Below are positions 48,001 to 60,900 of a DNA stretch of 64,000 bases, one piece after another. Source of the DNA: Serinus canaria (Eukaryota; Chordata; Aves; Passeriformes; Fringillidae); the NCBI RefSeq assembly GCF_022539315.1, contig NC_066332.1, positions 3,739,001-3,803,000 of the forward strand. Direction: 5' to 3'. The notes beneath the pieces were generated by a model. The model was not told where the DNA came from, made no database searches, and worked only from the letters and a program-made list of their open reading frames with translations. Position 1 is the first letter of the stretch, and each line of letters starts with the position of its first letter. The position numbers and the translations under genes are program-made.

Positions 48001-51000
48001 ACTGCTGCAAGTGGTGCCTGCTGAGCTGGGACTGAGCTGTGGCACTTCTGTGCTGCAGCATCCAAACCCACACTCACCTCTCAAGAATGAGGTCTAGAGC
48101 TGTGTAAGAGGAGCTGCTTGTTCCTTTGAAATAAAATAAATAAAATAGGAGCCCAGAGTGACTTGAATAAACCCTGCCCTATCTTGTCCCCATGGCATCT
48201 GTGTGGACTTTGCAGGGTGAGTCACTGTCCCTTATGTGCCTTATGTACCAGGGGACACCCTGCTCTCTGGAAAGTCTTGCTCCCTGACTGTGCTTTGTTT
48301 TGCTCTGGGAGTTCCCTGGAAAAGAGCCTTGACAGAAAATCCCATCAGAATTAGGAAACTTGCCTCTATTTCAGACTGCTATTTTTCCAGGGAGCTGAAT
48401 CCCTGAATGATTTTCTTGGGTATGACCAAGTGAGCTGCTCTGGAGCAAAAGGCAATGGGACATGTCCTCCAGGGCTCCTTCCCAAACACTGGGAGAGGTA
48501 ACTGAGAGTCACAGAACCATTTAGGGTGGAAAAACCCTTTTAAGGTCCAAAAGAGTCCCACTGTTCACCCAGCACTGCCAAGTGCCTACTGAACCATGGT
48601 CCCCAAATGTCACATCTTCCCATCATTTAAATCCCTTCAGGGACTGTGACTCAACTTGATGGGGTTTTTCCTCCTTCCTGCCCTGATTTTCCACTCTGCA
48701 GTGTCCAGTAGTAGCTGTGTAGGAGGGTGAGGGCTCAGAGTTTGCCTGAGTTGTCTTGCAGTGCCACTGAGTCTGTGTCTCACTGTGATAAGAGTTAAGA
48801 TTTTTATCTTATCTGCCTTGTTAAGGAATTGGGAAGCTGTGCTTGGGTAAGTCCAGCACAAGAAATCAGAGTCCACATCAGTGAAGAGTCAGCCAAGAAT
48901 GATGCTAAACTTGGCACATCCCAGCTGGGCCCAGCTGGGCGTGGGGACAGGAGTAAGCCCCAACTCCCAGGACTTCTTGGACAGGGTGATCAAGGGTCCA
49001 GCCTGCAGCAGAACACCAGGGACTGCACTTGAGCCATTAAACAATGAGCAAAGAAATTACTTTTTTTGTGAGGAAAGAGCAGGCTTTTTTCATGTGGGGT
49101 TCCCTGTTTTTCCAAGTACAGTCCCGGGTGCCAGGTGCCACCTGTTTCCTTTGACAGGAATGGTGCAAGACTGGAAAGATTGGGACTCCTGGTTTGGGAA
49201 TTATGGGATGGAGTCAGTTATATGTTCACACTTCAGAGTGGGCAGAACTGAAATCTTGTGGTACTGCTTTTCCTGGAGAAAGGGAACCCCAGCTTTGCCT
49301 CTCCTAAATATTTAGTAATAACATTTGTCTGTTGTATAAGAGTTTCTGGAACCCTGTGTGTTTTTCCTCAAGGAATGAACACAGCTGCTGACAAACATGG
49401 CTTGTTTTCTGAGGTAAAAAAATCACTTCCCAATCAAATATTTCCTTTCTGTTTTATTGGCTCTTTTTCAGCCACACAGGCAAGTTTAATTATTCTGTGT
49501 AGTCTTTTGTTCTGGAGACACACAGGACGTTATTACCTAACTTTGAACCCAGCTTATCCCATCGGATATCTTTTTTTAAAAGCAAGGAAGAGGGGAGCAC
49601 TAAATCACACTGTGGAGAGGGGTCCATCTGCTTGTTTTGGCATGAAAGGAGCTTTTTTGGGATGCATCTCCAGCTAGAAGTCAGCACCCTTTGGGCTTTT
49701 CATGTTTTGTACTGGCTGTTGCTCTCCTGCAGGAAGGCATTTCAAGGATTTAACTGTAGGCACCCTGTGTCTGTCTGTGCATCTCATCCCAAAATGCCCT
49801 GGCACAGAGGCGCTGGGCAGGAGTTACTGCACAAGCACAATGTGGCTCCTCCAAGGCCCTCTGGGGACTTTCAGGGGCTTCCCAGGTGTGGGTGGGGGTC
49901 TGCACTGCCCAGACCTCCCCAGAGCTGAGGTATTTGCATGTTCTGGAGTCGTGCTCGGCGCTTCCTCCCCGCTCAGACACCGCGATCCCAATCAGCTCCG
50001 AGGGACAGGATGTCAGAGGCAGAGTTCATTAATCCTCTCAGGGTGCAATTACTTGTTGGCTCTTGGGAGTGAGAGGTTTTTGTGTGTCCCAAGAACTCAT
50101 ATCCTGAAGAGAGGATAATCAAGGCAGCTCCCTTTGGCAGTGTTTCTAGAATGGCTTCTAGCTCGGGTTACAGTTGATAGGGGTTTTAATTTATGGGATT
50201 ATCTGATCTCTTGCTTTAGAAACAAGATGGTGGAGATAGATGCATTTATTGTCCATATTCTTTGGACATTTTCTTGTTTCATTTGATTGTGTGATGATAC
50301 AATATAAGGACACGAGGAACTTTATTACATAAAGCCTTCTCATCTCTCTCCTAAATGCTTCCTTTCTCACAGCCACTCTTATTCCCATTTCACCTGGAAT
50401 AGCTTGTTCCAGTGGTAGCTCTCTGCTAAAACCTCTGAAGTGACTTCTCTCACTCTCAGTTCAAGGGGTGTTCACTGTCATTTTCATATTAAGGGAGACA
50501 ATTAGGATTTGCTTCAGCCTTAGTGTGATTTAAATGACTTTCAGGAAAGCAGTGGCTGCCTCTTACTGCAGAAACTAAACCAAGAAAGTTTTCTTAGAAC
50601 AGGTTGATAGTCACCTGAAAAAAATCTAAAGCCTCAAATAGATTCAAATGTTACATTCTGTCTAAAAGGCTTTGTATTTCCCTTGAATAGTCTCAATGCC
50701 CATTTTAACAGAGCAAACATAAATTATGGATGTTCTGGCTCTTGTTTTTCCTGGTGGGCTTCTTGCCTGACCTTTAGGTGCACACAAAGTACACCCTGTA
50801 TGTTAACTTCCTCGAGATATTTTTTGCTGTGTTTTGAGAGATAACCAGCATGACCAGGCCCTGTTTAATGCATCACTCATAGCTGAGGCTTGTCTGTGGC
50901 TGCTTTCCTGCAGTGGCTCTGTGCTGTGATGCTGTTTTTCCCCCCCAGGTTACCTGATCATGACCGATGACTGGTTCTCCGAGTACGTGTACGAGGTGGT

Positions 51001-51100
51001 GGTGGACAAGAAGCACGTGCCCGAGGAGATCCTGGCTGTGATGCAGCAGGAGCCCATTGTGCTGCCAGCCTGGGACCCCATGGGGGCTTTGGCCAAGTGA
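36064..51100 (+). CDS. BLMH: Bleomycin hydrolase, whole spliced coding region (12 exons, 455 aa)
   Basis: BLMH is a cytosolic papain-family (C1B) cysteine aminopeptidase that forms a hexameric barrel, deamidates bleomycin and hydrolyses homocysteine thiolactone and small peptides. The twelve exons sum to 1368 nt, giving 455 residues, the same as human, with consistent phases. The catalytic triad falls at the human numbers: Cys73 in GRCWIFS, His372 in LMTHAM, Asn396 in VENSWG. The C-terminus LPAWDPMGALAK ends with Lys where I recall human having Glu; this C-terminal arm lies in the active-site cleft and makes the enzyme an aminopeptidase. The start context GCCGCCATGA is good, and no upstream ATG is apparent. 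It lies downstream of TMIGD1 in the same direction, about 0.9 kb after that gene's last poly(A) signal. Confidence 0.97.
36514..36711 (+). CDS. BLMH: BLMH coding exon 2 (aa 5-71)
   Basis: Acceptor CTGTCCCGCAG and donor AACTCCG/GTGAGG. Encodes GLSTEKAVAFTRRLRAEPQF, LLAQNVATCNDPLEVCLQ and FQHAVPAEGKPVTNQKNS. GC-rich, within the CpG island. Confidence 0.96.
37083..37192 (+). CDS. BLMH: BLMH coding exon 3 (aa 71-107)
   Basis: Acceptor GATCTCTCAG and donor GATAAG/GTACAG. Carries the catalytic Cys73 in GRCWIFSCLNAMRLPFMKKY and FSQSYLFFWDK. Confidence 0.96.
37825..37966 (+). CDS. BLMH: BLMH coding exon 4 (aa 108-155)
   Basis: Acceptor GTGTGTTTCAG and donor TTATTG/GTGAGA. Encodes VERCYYFLNAFVETAQKKEP and NPTNDGGQWDMLVNII. 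Confidence 0.96.
39186..39274 (+). CDS. BLMH: BLMH coding exon 5 (aa 155-184)
   Basis: Acceptor TTATTTATTTTAG and donor CATAAG/GTAAAA. Encodes EKYGVVPKKYFPESHTTEAT and RRMNEILNHK. Confidence 0.95.
40547..40639 (+). CDS. BLMH: BLMH coding exon 6 (aa 185-215)
   Basis: Acceptor CTCTTTAAACAG and donor GAAGAG/GTAAAT. Encodes MREYCLRLRNMVESGGSKGE and ICAAMDMMIEE. Confidence 0.95.
40640..44119 (+). other. BLMH: BLMH intron 6 (3.5 kb)
   Basis: Bounded by GTAAAT and CTGGGCAG. AT-rich, with no exon, RNA gene or transposon I could identify. BLMH introns 4, 5 and 10 (about 1.2, 1.3 and 1.7 kb) were scanned with the same result. Confidence 0.65.
44120..44275 (+). CDS. BLMH: BLMH coding exon 7 (aa 216-267)
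   Basis: Acceptor CTTCTCTGGGCAG and donor GACAAG/GTTGGG. Encodes VFRIVSTCLGSPPETFCWEF, KNYHKYGPMTPVQFYNEHV and KPYFNMEDK. Confidence 0.95.
44787..44945 (+). CDS. BLMH: BLMH coding exon 8 (aa 268-320)
   Basis: Acceptor GTTTTTTGGCAG and donor GGCGAG/GTTTGG. Encodes ICLVNDPRPQNPYGRLYTVE, NMAGGRKTLYNNQPVEVLKK and AASIKDGE. Confidence 0.96.
45039..45106 (+). CDS. BLMH: BLMH coding exon 9 (aa 321-343)
   Basis: Acceptor TTCTCTTTGCAG and donor GAATAT/GTGAGT. Encodes AVWFGCDVAKHFYGKLGIND. Ends in phase 2; the split codon 343 becomes ATA (Ile). Confidence 0.94.
45488..45605 (+). CDS. BLMH: BLMH coding exon 10 (aa 343-382)
   Basis: Acceptor TCTTTCTGCTAG and donor GAGAAG/GTAGGG. Encodes FNHELVFGVSIKNMNKAER and FGESLMTHAMVLTAVTEK, with the catalytic His372. 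Confidence 0.96.
47272..47341 (+). CDS. BLMH: BLMH coding exon 11 (aa 383-406)
   Basis: Acceptor GTTTTGGCACAG and donor AATAAAG/GTAATT. Encodes EGQEDAFEKWRVENSWGEDR, with the catalytic Asn396. Confidence 0.96.
47342..50948 (+). other. BLMH: BLMH intron 11 (3.6 kb)
   Basis: The longest BLMH intron, bounded by GTAATT and the C-rich acceptor. It holds an antisense CR1 fragment at about 48508-48657. Nothing else is recognisable. Confidence 0.7.
48508..48657 (-). mobile_element. CR1 LINE 3'-end fragment, degenerate
   Basis: On the plus strand it starts GTCACAGAACCATTTAGGGT and continues with diverged versions of the CR1 sequence (for example CCCTTCAGGGACTGTGACTC). This is the reverse complement of a CR1 3' end, older than the copy at 32283. 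Boundaries are approximate. Confidence 0.75.
50949..51100 (+). CDS. BLMH: BLMH coding exon 12 (aa 406-455)
   Basis: Acceptor TTTTTCCCCCCCAG; TGA stop at 51098-51100. Encodes GYLIMTDDWFSEYVYEVVVD, KKHVPEEILAVMQQEPI and the active-site arm LPAWDPMGALAK. Confidence 0.97.
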
Positions 51101-51930
51101 AGCACGGGGCATTTGCCTCCCCATGGCCATCAGAAGTAGCTGCAATAGAAAATTCCAGTGGTCGGAAGCCATAGCCAAACGATAACGAGACCGAGCCCTC
51201 GGCTTGGTCCCTATTCCTGAAATGTAAGTTAAGGATCCTTGGGAAATAGCGCTTCACTGATCCCAGCTCAGACAGGCTGCTCCAAAACTCACAAGGGAAA
51301 AGGAAAAAAACCTCAGAATGAAAGCAGATGATAAGTGCTGTCAATGGCAGTTTGATTTTACCCTGAATTTTTAATGTGAATCAACGTAGTAAAATTATCT
51401 TGACTGATGTTTTCCCTAGGAAAAAATGGGCATTTAAGGCCCTTTAGAATTAATAGTCAGGTGATTGTTAGAGCAAACATATTGAGATAATTAACCAATT
51501 ATGGTCTGGCTTGTCCTATAAAAGAACTCCCCAAAAATATTTTATATATTTACAGTTTTAGCTTTGCTGAAGTTTTGGAGGGGACATATGAATTGAAACT
51601 GCTAAAAATGACCTTTAGAAAATTTTAACTTCCAGCAGAATTGGGGAAGGGGAATGGTTTCCTTGAGGTATCCAGTTCCACTTGGTTTTATTCTTCCATT
51701 ATTGAGCTGGGACTGGATAACCCCCCCAGGGGCCAGTGCTATGTCTGTGTGCACAGGAGCGCTATTTTTCAGTTATTTTAGCAAGAACAACCATAAATAT
51801 GTTCACAGGTGGAGTTAGTGTCATGCTCAACAGAAAAACAAACGTTTTAATTGCTGCATTTTATTTGGTTGTTTTAAAAAACAAGATGGTGCTATGAAGC
51901 TTTTGAATAAACACTTTCTAAAGTGACTGG
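51101..51930 (+). terminator. BLMH: BLMH 3' UTR and poly(A) signal
   Basis: AATAAA at 51906-51911, in TTTTGAATAAACAC, about 0.8 kb after the stop codon, is followed by a T-rich stretch. This is the first AATAAA seen on the plus strand after the stop, so it probably ends the mRNA near 51930. Confidence 0.75.
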
Positions 51931-54900
51931 GACAGTTCTGGTTTCTTCTTTTAAAGAGGTGCATGGAGCTGATGGAATCAGAAGATGTTGGTGAGCTGCA
52001 GGGAGGGTGTGGTGCCTCCATCACAGACCTGGTACAGAAGTGTCAGAAATGGCACTGGTGGAGCTGATCCTTCTTTGGGCAGGGGGATGGAGCAGATGAT
52101 CCTCCAGGGATCCTTTTGGGGTCTCATGCACAGTCTCCACTTGGTGCTGTCACTTGAGTGAAGGCAAGCAAACAGTTCTTGTACTCCCTGGTGGCTCTGA
52201 CATGGAGCCAGATCTCTTGGAAAGCTGTGCTATGCACAATATTTTCATTATGACTAATGCATGGCTTGTATTGGGGGCTTTTTCCTCTTCCAAAAGGTCA
52301 GTAATTTTAGTCCTTCAAGATTTTTCTACTTACGACTTTACCACCACTTCTTCTGTTTCCTCTATGCTATCTCTGAGTATGATATCAGCCAAGGAGAATT
52401 AACTTTTTCTCCAGAGTTTAACTGACATTTTTGTTGCTGGTGGTAGCACCTATGAGGATTGAGCTTGATAAACTCAAAACTGATTCCAAGCCAGTTTTTG
52501 CTGGTTTTAGTATTTTAAAGTATTGTCCAGCCTGTGCTTATCTCCCCAGTTCTTGCCCAGATATTTCCCTGTACACTTTATACAATAGTATTGTGGTTTT
52601 TTTTCCTTTCCTTCAAATAAGCACAGAAAATCCACATGGCTGAAACACATTATGGGGAACGAAGCCAATCTGGCAGCAACACTTCTGCCTTCATGCCCTG
52701 TGATTTTACAAGTTCTTTCCATGGAGGGATTGGAAAGGGGAAGGGGGGGGAATGCAGATACCAAGGTGAGAGCTGTGGTTTTTCCTCTGCAGGCAGTTGA
52801 ACAAAGTGTTTTGAGGTTTGTGCTGGTGCCACCAAGTCAAGGATATTCCTCTCCCTGTGGGAGGACAGCCATGGAAACATTGGTAAGGATTGGTGCCTGC
52901 AGGCTCTTGTTATCCATAAACACTTTACAGGTGGCTGTTTTTAACCTGCAGTTTGAAATGTGGGTGAAATGATTCCCCATGAAAGGATTCCCTGCTGATG
53001 TGACTTTCACTGGGTCACTCTGCCCTTCTGTCCTGAGGGAGAGCTCACTGATGAGATCAGCAGCCCTGAGATAAGGCTGGAGGCAGCTGGGTGAGGATGG
53101 AGCTGCCATGAGGAATTCTCAGGGTCCTGCACAGCACAAGGCACAGCTGGATCCAAGGAGAGCCTCAGTCTCTCCCCAGGTGTGTGGAGAGACTTCACAG
53201 CCGGGGATTGCTCCCAATGAATTGTTTATTCTCCTGAGGGTGTGCTGGAGGAACAAGCCATTTAACCCCTGTCAGTTCAAAGGAGATGGTTCAGAGATGA
53301 TAAAAAATTAAACTTTCCAAGGGATGGAATGGAAGTCATGTGGGAATAAGCCTGGTTTGCTGATTTGTTGTCACTCAGCAAAGAAAGCTCTGTGAACTGT
53401 AAATCCAGACTATGAAAAAGTTAACATACAACTGCTAAAAAGATGCTTTGGTTAGAATAAAAAAAAAACAATTAGTGCCTGCTATATTTCAATGCTGATT
53501 TCTCCCTTAGTTCATACATATATATCCTTTACAAAGCTTGATCTTTAGATTGCTGAGGAACCAGCTGACTTAATAGTTTCCTTTTCCAGTTTGTCAACAA
53601 AACCATGCAGTTTTCATGTGAGAATTCAAAGACTTCCCCTGATAGGTGATAAATATTGACAGTTAATATTATGAAAGTCAACTCTTTCAGATTTGAGTGG
53701 CAGAAAATAACAACAATTCCTAATGAGGGAACTGAGGAGAGGTTATGTGTAGTGGTGGTTTGTGAGTTCTAGGAATCAGATTTCCCCATTGGAATGTGCT
53801 CTTCAAACAGTTGTAGTGGAAATAACAAAACCTCTCCAAAACTCATCCCACTGCCAGATGTGCATCCCAGCAGTGTGGAAAATAGCAGGGAAGGGCAATC
53901 AGAATTTCTTTTATCCCAAAGCCAATTGTAATATCTTCTAAACGTAGTCTGATTGCTAACTAAGGAAAGATGGGAACAAACAAATATTGCAGGATTTGTT
54001 TGGTTTGTGTTCTTTGGAAAATGGTTCCAACCCTTTTATTGGCAGTGAATCAGAGCCACTTGCAGAGCCATTGCTGATCTCACAGTACAGTTGGTACTAC
54101 TTTTATGAGGTCATTTGAGTGATGATTCCCATCCTTGTGCTGGAATCTGCAGCTGCTTTGTCTGTGTGTCTTGTGTAAAGTCCATTTTCTTACTCTTTTT
54201 TTTTTTTTTCATACTTTCCCTAAATCATCAGAGTTTCACCCACCAATGCCCAGATTTCATGAGTTACAGCCCCTGAAAGTTTTTCACTTATGAGATAAAT
54301 AAGGTGTTACAAGGTTAAAGAGTTTGGCCTGAAATCTCCAGTCTGTTATTTCTATTATGTCCCAAAGGCTCCAGACCATTTGGCAAGAAATTTAAAATGA
54401 AAAAACCCAGCACAACAAAACCAAACCCAATAACTGCTGCAGAAGATAATGAAAAAAACACCTGAACCAAAAGGCCTGGGTAAGGCATAAAAGAACCTAC
54501 TCTAAGCAGAGACTGAGATGGAGAAAAACCTCAGACAAAGATCATGATCCCTCTAAAATTTTTTAAAACCCAAGATATAATTATGTAATGAGCAGAAGGG
54601 CTTTCAGTAGAGAAAATTTATTTCTTGTAAGTAGATAGAAAAAGTGAGTGTGGAAAACCCCTTCCAGTCTCCCAGCAGTGGTGAGCTGGAAATCTGTTTG
54701 GAAAGTAAAGGTGCAGATTCCTTGTGCCACTCATCCTCCCAAGAAAGAAAAATTGCTGCTCTCCAGCTGTGGTCTGACCCACAGCTGGATATTTGCACAT
54801 TAAACACTGTGCTGTGACCTCCAGAAAGGTTTGGTGGGTGAGGCGTGACAGGATCTGTCCTTGCAAACCGTCTGGAACAGGACAAAACAGAGGGAAGGTC

Positions 54901-57900
54901 GTGGAGGAATATCAGCGGCAAGGACACGAACTGGGGGGCTTTCCTGCCTGCAGCCAAGGGGAGGTGAGCACTGATCCTGATTCTTTTGGAAAGCAGGACA
55001 CAGGAGGGAAATCCAGCCCAGCAGACAGGAGGTGAGTATTGCTGTTTGCATGAAAAGATCAATGAATTTCTACAGCAAGCGAAGGGAAAAGAGCTCAATT
55101 TGACGAAACGGCCTTAAGAGAGTGCCCAGGGCAGTAAATGAGAAACAAAGCTGATTTCAGAGCGTCCCTCGTGTGTGGAACTGCAATGCCCGAGCTCTCC
55201 TTGAGATGGTGCAGGAGCCTCGCCCTGCCCGGCCGCGGCTCTGTCAGGGACCAGGGACAGCAGAGGAAAGTGCAAATTACAGCTCTTCAGTGTCCAGTTT
55301 ATTTTCTTTTCAATTGTTTGGAAGAAGATTCTGAAAACTGGCAACTGCTTACAGCAAAGCTATTCTTACTTGCCCCTATTCTGCTTTTCCACCTTTTTTT
55401 CCCCTCAATCTGCCCCCTAAACTATGGCATTGACCTGTGATTTATGACCTTTTATAAACAAGTCATGGAGTGCAGGAATGAAGAAATCCTGGATGAAAAA
55501 CACTGGAGAAAAAAACGTGTTAGAAGTGGAGTGAGGTATTTAGAGAAGTAAGAGGAAGAAAGGAAATTACTTGTGGAGCAAAATACTTGTAAAGAATTTG
55601 TGCTTCAAGCTTTAGAACCAAACTAAACCTTATTTCTTTATTAAAACAGTGAACCTATTCAGGATTATTGAAAAGAAATTTTTCTTTCCAAGCCCTTTTA
55701 TTGTGATAATGTCCCAGTCCTCCCTATCCCCCTGTAATCTACACAAATTTATAATTCACTGACTCCCTCAAAACTTCATTGTGTCCATCCTCATCCCCAT
55801 CCTGTTATTTATATTTATAACAACATCCAGCAAAGCTGTCCCTTCCCAGGAAAGCTCCCCTTCCTTCTGCCTCTGCCTTCATTGGATGCTGCTCACAGAT
55901 CAGAGCAGGCAAATGTAGCCACCCACCTCTAGGAGGAAAACTGAGCTGCAGCCCTGGTGAAACATAAAGTTTATTTGACTAAAGTGACGCAAAAATTCTT
56001 AAAGAGCTCTTTGGCAGCAGATTATCTGGAAATCAGACCATGTGAGGGGGACTGGTGTACAAAAAGCTCCCCAGGATGCTGAGGTGCCCACAGGCTGAGG
56101 TAAATGTGGCTGAAGGGGACTCGAGCCTGGATCTCTGCGAGGGCAGCGCGTCGGACCCACCCCGCACACAGGTACTTGATCATTTTGTCTTTACACAGCC
56201 ATGGCTGAGGCACTTTTATGAAATTCAGACAGGCACAGAGACAGCTGCTCCTCAGAGCTGCCCCCCTGCAGCAGCAGACGCTGGAGTTTCATTAACTTTC
56301 CCTCCTCGTTGCATTTCTGTTATAAAATCTGAAGTGTGAGAGACAGGGTAAAATCTGTACTCTGGGTTTTGTTTGTTTTTAAATCAGCTTTAAGGTCTTT
56401 GACAATTTCTAAAACATTTTTCATTTAACAAAGCTTTGGGGGCAAAAAAAGATACATTGATTTTAGTTCTAGTTTTCCTTGAGTTTTTAAAACTTTTAGT
56501 GCCTTTTATTTCTTTCCTGCTGTTCCATACTTTGTCATGTTCAGGCACTTGTCCAGCAGTTATGAATGTTGGGAGTCAAATGCCTGTAGCAGAACATGTT
56601 CTGACAATCTAAACTTGAGAGTTTTGGCAGTCCACATAACTGCATTACAGATGTAAAGTCATTTAAAGCTTAAAAAAAAGCATTAAACTATAAGGAAAAA
56701 TGAAGGAAAGCAGCAGAAAAAGGAAAAAGAAGAAGAAATAGGCAATTTAGGCTGTTATTTATTTTGAAAGGGTGAAGTGAGCTTTATTAACAATATTAAG
56801 TTATATTTTAAAAGGTAAATGGTTCCAGCACAGTAAATTATTGAACTCAATGGGGCAGATTTATTGCAAGTAATAAATCTGAAGAGTATGTCCTATATAT
56901 ATTTATAGTCAATCACGTTTACTGAAACCAACTGGCTTGCTGGGTTAGTTCACTAAGAAATATGGAGTTTAATTAAGGAATGAAATGCAACTGAATATAT
57001 AAATAGGCAAGGAAAACATGTTTTGATATGTTAAGAAAGCCTGGGGGAAAAGGGATCAAGCATTTAATGGACTTGGATTCTTGAAAATGTTGTGGCATTT
57101 TTTTAGTGTGGGTTGTAGACATTTACCAGGGAAGGGCTCAAACACTTGGGCTGCATCTTCTGGTGATTTTGATGGTGAATTAACCATCATTTTCTTGGGG
57201 AATACTTTGCAAACTTCTCATATAGCATGTGACTGTTGTGAGCATTTTCTAATTGGACAGGGTGTAATGAATTTCAGATGGTTAAATTAAGAAAAACTAC
57301 CCCAAAACTAGAATTTAATAACAACACAAAATTATTCCCACACACGGAAACCTGCAGTGTGTTAAAGTTCCTTCCTGCTTTCTTCCATGGAAATATAATT
57401 ACCTGAGTTTTCATTAGTAACAGCCTAAAGAAATATTAATTCTGTGTCTTGATCTCCTTCCTGGTGCTCATGTTTGAACTCTTTTTCCCAGCCTGTGTGT
57501 TTGCAGCTCTGTATCTTGTAGAACTGACAGAACACATTGAGCCCTGCCTGTGGGATAAATGTTTCATACAGAACTTGAGTAGAACTTGGAGCCTGAATTC
57601 AGGGCTGTAATTTGGAGATAGCCATTAACAAATCCCCTTCAGAGGAACATCATCTGTTACCAAGAGATGGTGCTCCATTTATTTAGTGATGTCTTATGAC
57701 CCTTCCTTCAAGTTTATATAAATATTTGGAGGAAGAATACAAAAGCAATATCATCCCCTCCAAGCTTATCTGTTTCCTTGCACTACACACAGACACTCTC
57801 AAGCCAAAAAAATGCATTTCCCCTCCTCCCTGCTCTTTAAATGACTGACACCAGTTTGGCAGTATTCCCACTACAGCACAGTGCCTGTCTTCTCTACAGA

Positions 57901-60900
57901 ATTGTAAAGGTAAAAATCTCTCTTTCCCGACGACTTTTTAATTTCAGACTGAGACAGGGACAAGATTGTGATGTACAACTCTCAGTGCAGGTTTCTATTT
58001 CCCCCAAAGTGCTGCTTTCAGAGGAATTCTTTTCCCATCTCACCCATGTGCAGCCTTCTCTGGGAATACAGGAGTTAACCTCTCCTTGTGCCACTCTTTG
58101 GGAAGCAGCCTTTGAGGGCTTTCAGGGCCATTGTCTCACCAGCAGGACTTGCTGAGCTCACTCTGCTTTAGTAGGAACTTTAGGGAGCCCTTGGAGCCCT
58201 GCAAATATCCACACAAAGAATATTTTGTCCATTTTGTCACCTACATGCTCAAAGATTCCTCTTAAAACACTCCCAGGTCACAGTGCTGTGCCAAAGTACC
58301 CAACTTTTGTAACATTTAAATTGGCACTGGGATCAAACCTGTTACAATTCACTGGACCATTAATTTCAGTGGGGTTTGATCACTCCTTATTTTGATTCTC
58401 TTCAACTAGAAAGAATTTCTAAAAAAAAATCACCTGAATAAATCAATTTTCAGTTGTGGAGGGATGGTCTGGATATCAGCTTAGATCTGCTTTACAACCT
58501 AATGCCCCAATTCTGTGGCTCCCAAGCAGTTTCGATTATCAGGTTTTGAAATCTGAAATACAGACTGTCACACTTGCTAATGAGCTAACAGGAAAGGACA
58601 TTTTGGGTACTCATTTTTTAAAGAAATCAGTAAAACTGAACACATTCAACACCAAAAGGCACCACTTCTTTTTAGCATTATGAACCTAAATATGACTTGT
58701 GTAGTACACACAGCAGGTAAAATCCACCATAATTGAGAGCAATGCAATTTAATTGGCTGAAATTTTAAATTTTTTAACAAGTCCTCACAGTATGGGGATA
58801 TCTATTCTGTGATACTTTGATTTAAGGGTTGCTCCTGACCTGTGCAAACTCAGAGGAAAATCATGAAACCTCTCTGGCTCATTTGTGGCTCAGAGGTGAG
58901 AACAGGTCCAGGCAAACAGCACAGCCCTCTCCTGCCTGGGGTGAGTGATTCTATCTTGTCATACAAACTTCTTCCTTGATATTTGAGATAAAAGTAATGT
59001 CCTTGGACTCTTTCCATTTCTGCTCAACTGCCTGGGAGAGCTGCAAGGTGTCGTGTGAGTCAGCTGTAACTTCAACCATCTCAAATTCTTTGTGATAAAT
59101 GTGAGATTTAGGTCAAGTTAACAGGAATCATCCCAGCGTTTGATTCTGTTTGCCAACACCCTGGGCTGACTTTTCTTCAGGTTCAAAGCTCTTCAATTCC
59201 CTGCAAGTGCCTGCATGTGAAAGGCTGGAGGCAGGAGGATGGAGGAGCAGGGGGAGGGAAGGTGGGAGCTGAGTTTTCCTGTAGCCCAGCGAGTGCTGCT
59301 TCCCCACTTCCATGGAATCAGCACGTGAAATGAGAACATCATTGGTGTGAAGAGATATTTGTACAAACCTACACATTTTGCAGCTGTGAGGGTTAAAATG
59401 GGAGGCACAGGGGGTGGGTGAGGGCTGGGGAAGGCTCTGCAGCCCCACCTCAAACTCAGCAACTCCCGGTGACTCCGGATTTGCCTCCCTTGCTGCATGT
59501 GCTCTTTGCTGCACCTCAACCCCATCGCTTTGCTCTCCCAGACATATTAAAAGCCAATTCCTCCTTTAAAAAGTGCCTAGAGCAGGAAAATCCCGCTGTT
59601 GTGGTGCTGGGAAGAGTTGTTTATTCTGTGGCAGAGCATGAAAGGCGAGGGATTCCCACACTGCCAGGAGAGGTCACTGCGAGCTTCCAGAAATAAACGG
59701 GAGATGCTCCAACACTGGAGCAGCAGGAAGCGGGCTCCAGGCCAGGGATGCTCCTCGAGGATTGCTCTGCGACAGGCAAAAGACCCGGATTTGTGCATCA
59801 AGGAATATGCAGGGATTTTACTTCTGCAGTGTTGGTTCAAGCTCATCTCCATGCGGGAGATAAATAAATATAATTTAATTAATGTTTGACTGATGTGAAC
59901 TGCGTTGGTGGCTGCAGCAACATGTGTGGAAACACATGTCTTCACTTATCCATCCAAATGTTTTCAACAAAGCTGGGAGAGCTGTGGAGGACTCCAGGGT
60001 CACTCCTCTTTAGTCACTCTTTGCTCAGGGAGGGTGACATTCCCAGGGCTGGCACATTCCACGTGCTCCTGGAGGGAGCTGCCCGGCAGAACAACCCCAG
60101 CTCAGGGCACCAGGGCCTCCCAGAGGAACAAAGTCACAAAGTCTGCCAAGCACAGATCAAAAGGAAACGAAAGCACACAGCTCTGGTTTCTTCCCTTTTT
60201 TATCTCTTTTTCTCCTGCAGCTAATTAGGGCTGATAAGGAGCCAAGGTGCAGTTATGTAACAGCAACCTTTGCGACAGCACAGATTGAAAACAGGTAATA
60301 AATTGTTATTTCTGAGATCACTGCTGTCATCATTCATTCACCTGAATTGGGGATCTGTGGAGGATGAGGTGGGCAAAATCCTTCACTATTGGGGTCATTG
60401 TCCCCTGGATATCTACCCTGGTGTCCAGGCATATTTCCCACCCCAAGAGCTCTCTCTGCAGATCTTGACACTTTTTGTACTGCTTACAGTGCCTTCAGGT
60501 TTTCTTTTTTTTCTTGATTTGTAGCAAAGCAAAGAAAAATGTACATTCTCCCACAATTTTTTATGGTGTAATGAAATAATCTGAAACTGTTCTGCTTGCA
60601 TGTGCCAACTATGCCCCTGTGAATTCCACTGTGTAGCCATGGACTTCATCACTCCAGAGATTTCCCAGGACAGCTGACAAGCTGTAATTCCTTTTCAGAA
60701 AGAAATAGTTCTGATTTCGGCTGGAGCCCCTGAAAATTCACATGTAATTTTGCATATTTGAGGCTTGAACTACAGAAAGTTCAACCAAAGTATTTCAAAT
60801 AATATGATTTTTTTTTTCTTCCTGTGGTGTGCAGAAGAACAGGAGGAGTTTAGGTCTGGATGGACAACAATCCTGGTTGTTACAAATCTTGGATATCAAC

